The position numbers and the translations under genes are program-made. Under the pieces are notes generated by a model that saw only the letters and a list, made by a program, of their open reading frames with translations, did not search any database and had not been told where the DNA came from. A DNA stretch of 23,063 nucleotides, from contig JAZKJD010000036.1 in the NCBI GenBank assembly GCA_040384585.1, forward strand, positions 1-23,063. The letters run 5' to 3'. The stretch comes from JAZKJD01 sp040384585 (GTDB lineage Bacteria > Pseudomonadota > Gammaproteobacteria > Diplorickettsiales > Diplorickettsiaceae). Shown in pieces: positions 5,974 to 13,148 of the stretch (positions are counted from its first letter, which is position 1; every line of letters starts with the position of its first letter).

Positions 5974-6930
5974 ATGATAAGTACGCCCTATCGGTGGCTG
6001 ATTTTTCTTTGTCTTTTTTTGGTTTCTTTAGATAGTTTTGCAGAATCTCCGTTTGTCGACCAGACAGCTATTCAGCTGATAGCCCTATATCAAAAAAATT
6101 CTCTACAACAGCGGGTTGTGCACTATAGCGCTGGCTTACTAGGATCCCCTTATCAACTCGGTGCGCTAGGTGAAGGCCCTGCGGGTAAATATGATAAAAA
6201 TCCATTGTATCGATTTGATTACTTTGATTGTGAGACTTATCTCGACACGGTAATGGCGATGGCTTTGGCCAAAAACTTTATTGATTTTAAAGAAAGAATA
6301 AACCATATTCGCTATCGACAAGGCCAGATCGCTTTTATTCAACGTAACCATTTCCCGAGTGCCGACTGGATCCCAAACAATAAGCGAAATGGTTATATTC
6401 GAGAGTTAACATATACTATTGCGGGTCAAAAAACAAAAATAACCACTACCTTAATAAATCGACGCAATTGGTACCAACACTTCACCACAAATAGTATTCA
6501 AATTCCTTATTTATCAACCCCAGAAAAAAGTATTCTATTAGCACAATTAAAAAAAGAAGGACAGAAATTCCCTAATGAGGAAGTCAGCATTGCCTATATT
6601 CCTTTAGCTGAATTACTGCAGAATTCTCAATTGGAGCGAAAAATTCCTACGGGAAGCATCATTTTTTTTGTTGGCGATAATAATCACTTAACAAGTCAAA
6701 TAGGAACCCAAATGAATGTTTTTCATATGGGTTTTGCTATTTGGAAAAATGGACAACTTTATTTCCGCATGGCATCTTCCAGAGAAAGGCGTGTTATCGA
6801 TGCTCCCTTTCAAGACTACTTAAAAACCTATCTCACATTAGACATCTTGAAAGGAATTAGTGTGTGGGCTGTTACAAATCAGAAAGTACTTCGCATGCAT
6901 GATGATGTTAGGGGGGTACCTTTCAGTTAG
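5974..6930 (+). CDS. DUF1460 family secreted NlpC/P60-like cell-wall amidase
   Basis: The 318-residue protein has a clear signal peptide (MISTPYRWLIFLCLFLVSLDSFAES, cleavage near residue 23), so it is periplasmic or outer-membrane associated. The DUF1460 core begins with SAGLLGSPYQLGALGEG. It holds the probable catalytic Cys86 in YFDCETYLDTVMAMAL and a His251 in FHMGFAIW. This is the arrangement of NlpC/P60-like peptidoglycan hydrolases described as N-acetylmuramoyl-L-alanine amidase-like. A good ribosome site (GGAGAATAACAGTAATG) fixes the start. Its 3' end overlaps pmbA by four bases in convergent orientation. Exact substrate is not known. Confidence 0.88.
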   Translation: MISTPYRWLIFLCLFLVSLDSFAESPFVDQTAIQLIALYQKNSLQQRVVHYSAGLLGSPYQLGALGEGPAGKYDKNPLYRFDYFDCETYLDTVMAMALAKNFIDFKERINHIRYRQGQIAFIQRNHFPSADWIPNNKRNGYIRELTYTIAGQKTKITTTLINRRNWYQHFTTNSIQIPYLSTPEKSILLAQLKKEGQKFPNEEVSIAYIPLAELLQNSQLERKIPTGSIIFFVGDNNHLTSQIGTQMNVFHMGFAIWKNGQLYFRMASSRERRVIDAPFQDYLKTYLTLDILKGISVWAVTNQKVLRMHDDVRGVPFS

Positions 6931-8294
6931 TAAGAAGAAGCGAGGCCGGCTATCATCATATTTTCTAAAAGAATCGAACCCGTCAAGATTGAACTTCGAT
7001 TATCGATATCGTTGCCTATGGCGACAATATTTTGATACATATCCCGTAAGTTTCCTGCAATAGTAATTTCTTCTACCGGATATTGTATTTCTCCATGTTC
7101 AATCCAAAAGCCAACAGCACCTCGTGAATAATCGCCTGTAACTAAATTGATACCCTGGCCTAGAAGTTCAGTAACTAATAATCCTTTATCCATTTTCTTA
7201 ATCAGATCCTCTAAACTAAATTGACTGGTTTCTAGAACAATGTTATGTGCTCCACCTGCGTTCCCAGTTGTTTGCAAACCCAGCTTGCGTGCAGAATAAC
7301 TATTCAATAAATAGCCTTGTAAAATACCTTGAGAAACTAAGGTTCGATCTTGTGTAATGACACCCTCATCATCAAAAGGAGCGCTTCCTAAACCCTTAAG
7401 CAAATGAGGCCGTTCATAAATATTTACGGTGTTAGAAAATAACGATTTACCCAGATGATTGACTAAAAAAGAGGCTTTACGATAAAGATTACTGCCTGAG
7501 ATAGCGGATAGAAAATTTCTGATTAAGCTGTTTGCAATCTCTGAATGAAAAATGACGGGTGCTTGACAAGTCGCTAGGCGTCTAGCATGTAAACGTTTTA
7601 GCGTTGCTTCTACTGCTTGTTTTGCAAGTTTTTCTGTAGACACCAATTGGCTTGGATCGCGACTAACTGTGTAGCTGCCATCGCGTTGCATACCATTTTT
7701 ATCTTTTGCCACAAGACTACAGGAAAGACTATGATGCGAGCTAGGATAGCTACCTATGAAGTCGTTACTATTGGTATAAAGATAAAGGTTTTGATGGGTA
7801 GCTAGCGTGACCCCTTCGGAAAAGATAATACGCTCATCCACCGCTAACGCACTTGTTTCACAATGCTTCCCCAGCTCAATCGCATCTTGCGGATCTAGAG
7901 TCCAAGGATGATGAAGCTCTAAATTTGGAATAACCTTTGCTAGCAAACGTGACTCAGCAAGGCCAGAAAAAGGATCTGGACTAGTAAAACGTGCAATGTG
8001 GCATGCCACCTCTACGGCATTTTTAAGCGCTGGTAAACTAAAGTCAGAACTCGATGCGGACCCTTTACGTTGGCCAAAATAGACATTGATTCCAAGCGTT
8101 TTATTACGATTATGCTCTATTGTTTCTACTTCTTTCATGCGAACAGTAACAGAAAATCCAATATCATGACTTATGCTAGCTTCAACTTGTGTAGCACCCC
8201 TTTTTTTTGCCATCTGTAAAATTTCGTTTAGCAAGTTTTGATAGTCTGTTTTTTTGCTTTCAAAATAAGAAGGATGGTCTATTTTATTAGACAT
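6927..8294 (-). CDS. pmbA: TldE/PmbA, metalloprotease TldD-TldE partner subunit
   Basis: PmbA (TldE) forms a heterodimer with TldD that degrades unfolded peptides and matures modified peptides such as microcin B17 in E. coli. It is the non-metal-binding partner. The 455-residue protein matches family length. It shows the N-terminal domain LNEILQMAKKRGATQVEASIS and the C-terminal barrel sequence QGINLVTGDYSRGAVGFWIEHGEIQYPVEEITIAGNL, ending SILTGSILLENMMIAG. I start at the ATG at 8294, preceded by AAAGAGAGAG. The longer frame to 8324 begins with TTG and is less likely. tldD is not in the window. It is divergent from the rhodanese gene. Confidence 0.95.
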   Translation of the reverse strand: MSNKIDHPSYFESKKTDYQNLLNEILQMAKKRGATQVEASISHDIGFSVTVRMKEVETIEHNRNKTLGINVYFGQRKGSASSSDFSLPALKNAVEVACHIARFTSPDPFSGLAESRLLAKVIPNLELHHPWTLDPQDAIELGKHCETSALAVDERIIFSEGVTLATHQNLYLYTNSNDFIGSYPSSHHSLSCSLVAKDKNGMQRDGSYTVSRDPSQLVSTEKLAKQAVEATLKRLHARRLATCQAPVIFHSEIANSLIRNFLSAISGSNLYRKASFLVNHLGKSLFSNTVNIYERPHLLKGLGSAPFDDEGVITQDRTLVSQGILQGYLLNSYSARKLGLQTTGNAGGAHNIVLETSQFSLEDLIKKMDKGLLVTELLGQGINLVTGDYSRGAVGFWIEHGEIQYPVEEITIAGNLRDMYQNIVAIGNDIDNRSSILTGSILLENMMIAGLASSY

Positions 8295-8368
8295 GAATAA
8301 GAACTCTCTCTTTAAAATTGTCAAAGAGTATAGCGAGCTGGTTTAAATTTCGCTAGACTGTATCCATT

Positions 8369-8403
8369 GCACTTGGAAGATGAGAATGTGCGGATTCAAG
8401 TGC
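8369..8403. repeat. Degenerate repeat family 3 palindrome between pmbA and the rhodanese gene
   Basis: Outer arms GCACTTG (8369-8375) and CAAGTGC (8397-8403) enclose an imperfect middle, preceded by TATCCATT as in the other copies of the family. It corresponds to CTTGAAGTTGC palindromes at 4242 and 5100 but the inner arms have decayed. It falls in the divergent intergenic region and upstream of the start I assign to the rhodanese gene. Confidence 0.5.
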
Positions 8404-8444
8404 CCCATCTTATTAAAAAAGGCACTTGCCTAGGTTTAACCGAT

Positions 8445-8870
8445 ATGCAGCAGCTTATTGACTTCAGTTTACGACATTGGGAGCTTTGGTTAGCCTTCTT
8501 TGTGATTTTAGGCTTGTTACTGACTTTTGAATTGCATCTCAAGCTAACAGCAGCACCTGCATTATCTGCGCAACAAGCTATTTTTCTGATCAATCGTGAA
8601 GATGCTGTTTTACTAGATGTTCGTGATACCAATAGCTTTGCAAAGGGCCACATAGCAGCTTCCATTAATATACCTTTTTCTGAGCTCATGAATAAAATAA
8701 AGCAACTCGACGGTTATCGTCAAAGACCTGTTATCATTAATTTTAGCCAAGGCCAAGCACATCATCGGATTGCACGACTCTTGAAAAACGCCGGATTTAG
8801 TAGACTATACCACCTTAAAGGTGGAATAGTGGCTTGGCAAAACGCCGCATTACCCTTAGTAAAAAAGTAA
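8445..8870 (+). CDS. yibN: Membrane-anchored rhodanese-like protein (YibN type)
   Basis: From the ATG at 8445 the protein has 141 residues: one transmembrane helix at about 12-31 and then a rhodanese domain (VLLDVRDTNSFAKGHIAASINIPFSEL, then the loop VIINFSQGQAHHRIARLL). The usual catalytic Cys lies three residues before the loop glycine. That position is Phe100, so classical sulfurtransferase activity is doubtful. An in-frame ATG at 8367 would add 26 residues, but these come from the degenerate palindrome repeat and would put a charged stretch before the helix, so I reject it. The order rhodanese, grxC, secB matches yibN-grxC-secB of enterobacteria, which supports orthology. Confidence 0.88.
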   Translation: MQQLIDFSLRHWELWLAFFVILGLLLTFELHLKLTAAPALSAQQAIFLINREDAVLLDVRDTNSFAKGHIAASINIPFSELMNKIKQLDGYRQRPVIINFSQGQAHHRIARLLKNAGFSRLYHLKGGIVAWQNAALPLVKK

Positions 8871-8895
8871 TTTCTGCTATAACTAGAGAGATTTT

Positions 8896-9153
8896 ATGCC
8901 AAAAATAGTGATCTATACCACTTCAAACTGTCCTTATTGTTCGAATGCAAAAAAATTACTTGAACAAAAAGGGCTAAAATATACGGAGATAGCCATTGAT
9001 ACTGATATTGCAAAACGAGACGAAATGATAAAGCTGAGTGGTAAACGCAGTGTGCCACAAATAGTTATTAACGATAAGCTGATCGGAGGATTTGATGACT
9101 TATCGGCATTAAATTCCTCGGGTCAATTAGATATTTTACTAAAAGATGAGTAA
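8896..9153 (+). CDS. grxC: Glutaredoxin 3
   Basis: This 85-residue dithiol glutaredoxin reduces protein and glutathione disulfides in the cytoplasm. The active site CPYC is at residues 12-15 (TTSNCPYCSNAKKLL). The cis-proline glutathione-binding motif SVPQIVI and the downstream GGFDDLSAL are intact. AGAGAG lies eight to ten bases before the ATG. It lies 25 bases after yibN and six before secB, so the three are very probably one operon. Confidence 0.96.
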   Translation: MPKIVIYTTSNCPYCSNAKKLLEQKGLKYTEIAIDTDIAKRDEMIKLSGKRSVPQIVINDKLIGGFDDLSALNSSGQLDILLKDE

Positions 9154-9159
9154 CCCTTC

Positions 9160-9702
9160 ATGACAACTGATCAAACAAAATCTCCTTCTAAAACGCCTGA
9201 ATTCATTATTCAGCGGATCTATGTAAAAGATTTGTCTTTAGAATGTCCTCAATCACCCCATGTTTTCCAAGAAGAGTGGCAACCCGAGCTAAATTTACAG
9301 TTTATGATGAATACCAATAATTTAGCTGAGAATAATTATGAACTGATTTTAAAAATTACTGTGACAGCTTCCTCAAAAGAAAAAACATTATTTTTGGTTG
9401 AGATAAAACAGGCGGGGCTTTTTACGCTAAAAGGCTTTACTGATGAACAAAATCAGCAAATCCTTAGTATCACCTGTCCTACGGTCTTATTTCCCTATGC
9501 ACGCGAAGCAGTCTCTGATTTAGTAGGTCGAGCTGGGTTTCCACCACTTTATTTAGCGCCTGTTAATTTTGAAGCTTTGTATGCCCAGCAAATGCAAGAA
9601 CAGTGTGAAAAAGAAAGCGAAGAAAGTGGAAAAGGTGGAAAAGACGGTAAAACCGGTACTACAAAAAAAGCCAGTTCACAAAATTCTATTATCACGCACT
9701 AA
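9160..9702 (+). CDS. secB: Protein-export chaperone SecB
   Basis: SecB holds presecretory proteins unfolded and passes them to SecA. The conserved core runs from FIIQRIYVKDLSLECPQSP (residue 15) to AGFPPLYLAPVNFEALYAQQ (about 147), with YELILKITVTAS and ITCPTVLFPYARE in between, all as in the family. The total length of 180 exceeds the usual 155-165. The extra residues are a hydrophilic C-terminal tail, CEKESEESGKGGKDGKTGTT and onwards, rich in Gly, Lys and Ser. The C terminus of SecB contacts SecA, so the tail is of interest. The gap to grxC is only six bases and no strong ribosome site is seen, which suggests coupling. Confidence 0.95.
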   Translation: MTTDQTKSPSKTPEFIIQRIYVKDLSLECPQSPHVFQEEWQPELNLQFMMNTNNLAENNYELILKITVTASSKEKTLFLVEIKQAGLFTLKGFTDEQNQQILSITCPTVLFPYAREAVSDLVGRAGFPPLYLAPVNFEALYAQQMQEQCEKESEESGKGGKDGKTGTTKKASSQNSIITH

Positions 9703-9711
9703 ACAATTACA

Positions 9712-10398
9712 GTGTTTTCAGTTGCATTAACAGGTAGTATTGCAAGTGGCAAATCAACGGTGGCGCGCTATTTTTCTGAGCTAGGGATAACGGTTATCGA
9801 TGCCGATCGGATTGCCCATAGACTTGTCAAACATCATCCAGAAGTGCTGCAACAGATTGTGGAGTATTTCGGCCCATCCATTTTAGCAGAAGATAAGCAA
9901 TTAGACCGTGTTAAATTGCGTAATATTATTTTTTTTAATATCACGTCACGTACGTGGTTGGAACAGCTTCTACATCCCTTGATTTATAAGGAAATTCACT
10001 CTTCTATACAAACGGTGAAATCGATTTATTGTCTACTTGTAATTCCGCTTTTATTTGAAGCAAGAACAACTCGCTTACTTAAGGAAAAACCAGATTCAGG
10101 CATGGCCATTGAATTAAATAGGATTTTATTAATTAGTACCTCAAAAGAACTACAATTTCAGCGTGCACAAGAACGAGATCACTTAGAAAAAAAACAGATT
10201 GAAGCTATTTTATCTGCACAACTACCCCCCGCCAAAAGTCTAGATAAAACAGATGATATTATCTATAACAAAACGACTTTAAACGATTTACGTCAATCTG
10301 TTGAACGTTTTCACCAACTATATCTGTCTTTTGCTCACGCCAAAAATATTGTTCTTGAACAATCCGCATTTCTTCGTTATTATCTAGCCATCAAATAA
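9712..10398 (+). CDS. coaE: Dephospho-CoA kinase
   Basis: CoaE phosphorylates dephospho-CoA on the ribose 3' hydroxyl, the last step of coenzyme A synthesis. The P-loop GSIASGKST spans residues 8-16. VIDADRIAHRLV and the LID-region sequence QRAQERDHLEKKQIEAILSAQ follow as expected, and so does the family's DDIIYN. The start is GTG at 9712, nine bases after secB. The 228-residue length is slightly above the usual 200-206. The excess lies in an insert near residues 122-136 (TTRLLKEKPDSGMAIEL) and the C-terminal end. No terminator is evident downstream, although ATAAGAATGATTCTTAAT after the stop is a weak dyad. Confidence 0.93.
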   Translation: MFSVALTGSIASGKSTVARYFSELGITVIDADRIAHRLVKHHPEVLQQIVEYFGPSILAEDKQLDRVKLRNIIFFNITSRTWLEQLLHPLIYKEIHSSIQTVKSIYCLLVIPLLFEARTTRLLKEKPDSGMAIELNRILLISTSKELQFQRAQERDHLEKKQIEAILSAQLPPAKSLDKTDDIIYNKTTLNDLRQSVERFHQLYLSFAHAKNIVLEQSAFLRYYLAIK

Positions 10399-10504
10399 GA
10401 ATGATTCTTAATAACATTTAATAAATCTCTGTACGCTACAAAAAAACAGGATTTAACAATTAATTCATTGATAAAAGAAAATATATTGGATTTTCATAGG
10501 ATAA

Positions 10505-10620
10505 GAAGTGGTTGGCATGGGTCCTGCCAGCGAATGCACTTTTTTTGCTGGCTTACGCCGCAAAAAGAAGTCGCATTCACTGTCACCCATGCCACTTTTT
10601 AATTTTTGTAGCGTGCAAAG
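10505..10620 (-). repeat. Repeat family 2 (fold-back element), copy B
   Basis: The reverse strand of this segment matches copy A (1889-2004) almost base for base through the core, including GGGTGACAGTGAATGCGACT and GGCGTAAGCCAGC. The end nearest 10620 reads CTTTGCACGCTACAAAAATT, matching the terminus at about 40-60. The end near 10505 is diverged. It occupies most of the 323-base gap between coaE and the 748-codon gene; the remaining DNA is AT-rich with no other gene visible. Confidence 0.88.
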
Positions 10621-10721
10621 TAATAAACGGCCTCCTGTAGCTGATTTCAGTTTTCATTAAGAAATGGCTACCTATAATTTGAGCGTGGCTATGTTTAAGC
10701 TATGAAAAGTGGTATTTCGCT

Positions 10722-12968
10722 ATGAAAATGAAACGTATAAAAAAAACTCTTAGGATTAGTGCGAGCTACCTATTAAGTGCTATCCAGGTTACTTCCGATG
10801 GCCTATCCAGTGCTAGACAAATTGTAGATTTTACACCAGAAGCTTGGGCAAAATATGCTTCATGCGGCGGAAGTATTGTAGAAGGCGAAATCTATAGGAA
10901 AAATATTGATGAGGGATTTAGTAAACTTAGCTTATTAAGTAAAGAATCGTTTTGGAAATATTTAATTATCCAAAAATTCGAAACAAATTTAGAGATAATT
11001 GAACGGTGTGAAAAAGATCTTCGAAAAGATTTACATAGTTTTTTAACTACTATTCAAGTCAATCCAGAAAGATTAATAGATTTAAATGATCAGATCGCTT
11101 TATTTGAGCAAGATACCCCATTAACAGGAAAGAAGTTAGCCGATTTAATAACCTGCTTTAATAAGCTTGAAAAAGTTAATAACGGTACATCTACTTATAT
11201 TGTTAATACAGACATTGAACAATTTAAAATCTTACAAGAACAGTTTGTAGCATTAATAAAAGAAAAAGAAGACAGGGATTGTGCATTTCTGATTAGTTAT
11301 AAAGCGAATCAAACCTTTCTTGCAAAGGCCAAATCCCTAGATAGAAAACTTTCTGATAATGAGAAAGAAGTTATTGAACAAGCGGAAATTCGATTAAAGA
11401 TTTTAAGAAAAAGTCTTGTGGAAAACGTACCTCTTAAAAAAGAGTCCACGCTTACTGACATTAGTCCCATCTTACTCAAACAATTAGAAAAAGAATTCTC
11501 AGCAGCAAAAATAAAATTATGGCTTTTACGCTTTGGAATGTTATTTAGTCTATTAGTCGCAACCGCAGTGGGTGTTTTTACCTTCTATACCTTCCCAGCT
11601 ACCTTAATATCATTAGGTCTCCTTACCTCCACGACCGTTTTATCGGCAATCGTATGGCCGCTGGCGATTTTCACAGCAATTGCTTATGGAATTCTGATCT
11701 ATAACACCATAACTGATTTAATTATTAATGAAACCTTAACTCAATGGTGGAAAAATATTAAACAAGAAGCAGCTCAATCCAACGATAAACAACATTTATT
11801 GAAATATCTTAGCCTTATTGCCTGGAAAACACTTTCAAAATTTTTTTCTAAAATCATCGATTGGTTTAAGCGAAAACCCAAAGAAAGTTGCTTTTCTTAC
11901 GGCTTAAGAATAGTCTTGAGTTTAGCAGTGATAAGTTTTGGTATTATTGCTGCGCTTACGACAGGCTACACTGCTTTTACTCAATTACAAAAATGCGTTA
12001 CCTTGGCGGTTTGCGTTATCACAGCATTACCTTTATTCCTAGGTGATTTATTATTTATCTTAAAAAATTCTTTTGATTCAATCGCTTTACTTATAGGAAT
12101 TTCCTTTTCAAATTTATTTAATCCTATTAAGGCATGGTGGAAAAAATTAAAAGCGCAACTGCAAACAGAAAACTATTTGCAGTTAGCACTTCATTTAGTT
12201 CGCTTACCTTTAATGTTTTTGCTCAGTGTTTTTAAACTGTCTGTATTCCTTTACCATATTATTTTTTCTTCTGTGGCATCGGATAGATTTTTTAATTTTT
12301 CCTTTGCGTTAACAGTTTTTTTTGCGGCAGGAAGTGAATTATTAACGGACATCTGCCCTCTTTTTGGAAAAGCAGAAGGAGAGGAGCATGACCATGATCA
12401 TGGTGGCATTTTTAATTGGTTAGCAAAACTTATTTTTATTGTACCTACCACCCTATTGGGTGTATTTAACTGGCTTCTTAGTCAGTTAAATCGATTTTCC
12501 TCAAATCCTACTCTTAAGGTATTAACGTTTAGCGAAGCTATTTTAAAAGAGTGGCATCAATTCGACATTCGACACATACACCCGGAAGAATCCAATGTGA
12601 ACGAAGTACTTGCAATAGGCAAAGAAACACAATTACCTAGAGAAATTGCATTAGGAAAAGCGATAGAAATTTGCAATAAGCAAATAAAACGCTTAGGTGA
12701 TGGAGTTTTTAAATCCAAAGCGGAAAAAAACAAAACACTAATCTTTACGAAATGTAAAGAAAAATTAGATGTTGCTTCTCAAAATAGAACAGAAATAAAG
12801 TCCATTGAAGAGTTGATCAACCCTAGCGAAAAAAACATCCTTGCTAAACATCGGCATCTGACGTTTTTTACTAAGCAAACAACATCAGAAAGAAAGTTAG
12901 ATAAAATCAAAAACTTGGTAATAAATGATAATACAAGACAGGCAGGACAAACGTTGTGTGCAGCGTAG
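10722..12968 (+). CDS. Large multi-spanning membrane protein of unknown function, effector-like
   Basis: I do not recognise this 748-residue protein. Residues 1-260 are mostly helical and charged, with coiled-coil-like stretches at about 85-105 and 205-265. Residues 265-590 hold about eight hydrophobic helices (near 267-291, 293-327, 394-420, 425-447, 452-466, 488-514, 523-545 and 563-587) separated by basic loops such as WFKRKPKES. Before the last helix is EGEEHDHDHGG (552-562), a possible metal-binding patch. Residues 600-748 are again soluble, basic and helical. There is no signal peptide. Soluble-membrane-soluble proteins of this kind, specific to one lineage, are common among Legionellales Dot/Icm effectors, but that is inference. 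The ATG at 10722 or the one two codons later could be the start. Repeat elements flank both sides. Confidence 0.75.
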   Translation: MKMKRIKKTLRISASYLLSAIQVTSDGLSSARQIVDFTPEAWAKYASCGGSIVEGEIYRKNIDEGFSKLSLLSKESFWKYLIIQKFETNLEIIERCEKDLRKDLHSFLTTIQVNPERLIDLNDQIALFEQDTPLTGKKLADLITCFNKLEKVNNGTSTYIVNTDIEQFKILQEQFVALIKEKEDRDCAFLISYKANQTFLAKAKSLDRKLSDNEKEVIEQAEIRLKILRKSLVENVPLKKESTLTDISPILLKQLEKEFSAAKIKLWLLRFGMLFSLLVATAVGVFTFYTFPATLISLGLLTSTTVLSAIVWPLAIFTAIAYGILIYNTITDLIINETLTQWWKNIKQEAAQSNDKQHLLKYLSLIAWKTLSKFFSKIIDWFKRKPKESCFSYGLRIVLSLAVISFGIIAALTTGYTAFTQLQKCVTLAVCVITALPLFLGDLLFILKNSFDSIALLIGISFSNLFNPIKAWWKKLKAQLQTENYLQLALHLVRLPLMFLLSVFKLSVFLYHIIFSSVASDRFFNFSFALTVFFAAGSELLTDICPLFGKAEGEEHDHDHGGIFNWLAKLIFIVPTTLLGVFNWLLSQLNRFSSNPTLKVLTFSEAILKEWHQFDIRHIHPEESNVNEVLAIGKETQLPREIALGKAIEICNKQIKRLGDGVFKSKAEKNKTLIFTKCKEKLDVASQNRTEIKSIEELINPSEKNILAKHRHLTFFTKQTTSERKLDKIKNLVINDNTRQAGQTLCAA

Positions 12969-13002
12969 ATTGAATTTTTCAAAAAAATTATTTTGATAGC
13001 TT

Positions 13003-13148
13003 TAGGGTGTATTGACAGTTGTGCTAGAATGAGCGAAAAAGGGTTGCTTTTTGAGTATCGTAACGGAGCATACACAGAGTATGTGAGTAACGAAACGCAG
13101 AAAAGCGGCTCTTTTTCGCCATCATCGTGTAATTGTCAACACACCCTA
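13003..13148 (+). mobile_element. Repeat family 1, MITE-like TA-flanked element (complete copy)
   Basis: This is the best-preserved copy. It is bounded by TA (13003-13004 and 13147-13148), with terminal inverted repeats. The left reads GGGTGTATTGACAGTTGTGC; the right, inverted, reads GGGTGTGTTGACAATTACAC. The similarity continues inward to GAGCGAAAAAGGG against GGCGAAAAAGAGC. The middle has a hairpin with arms CATAC/GTATG nested in GTATCGTAAC / GTAACGAAAC. Small size, terminal repeats, TA flanks and lack of a reading frame are the properties of a non-autonomous IS630/Tc1-mariner-type MITE. It lies between two convergent genes and provides the stop codon of the TolC-like gene. Confidence 0.85.

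Noticed and set aside
12779..13075. 98-codon minus-strand frame
   Set aside because: It is antisense to the end of the 748-residue gene and runs into the family 1 element.
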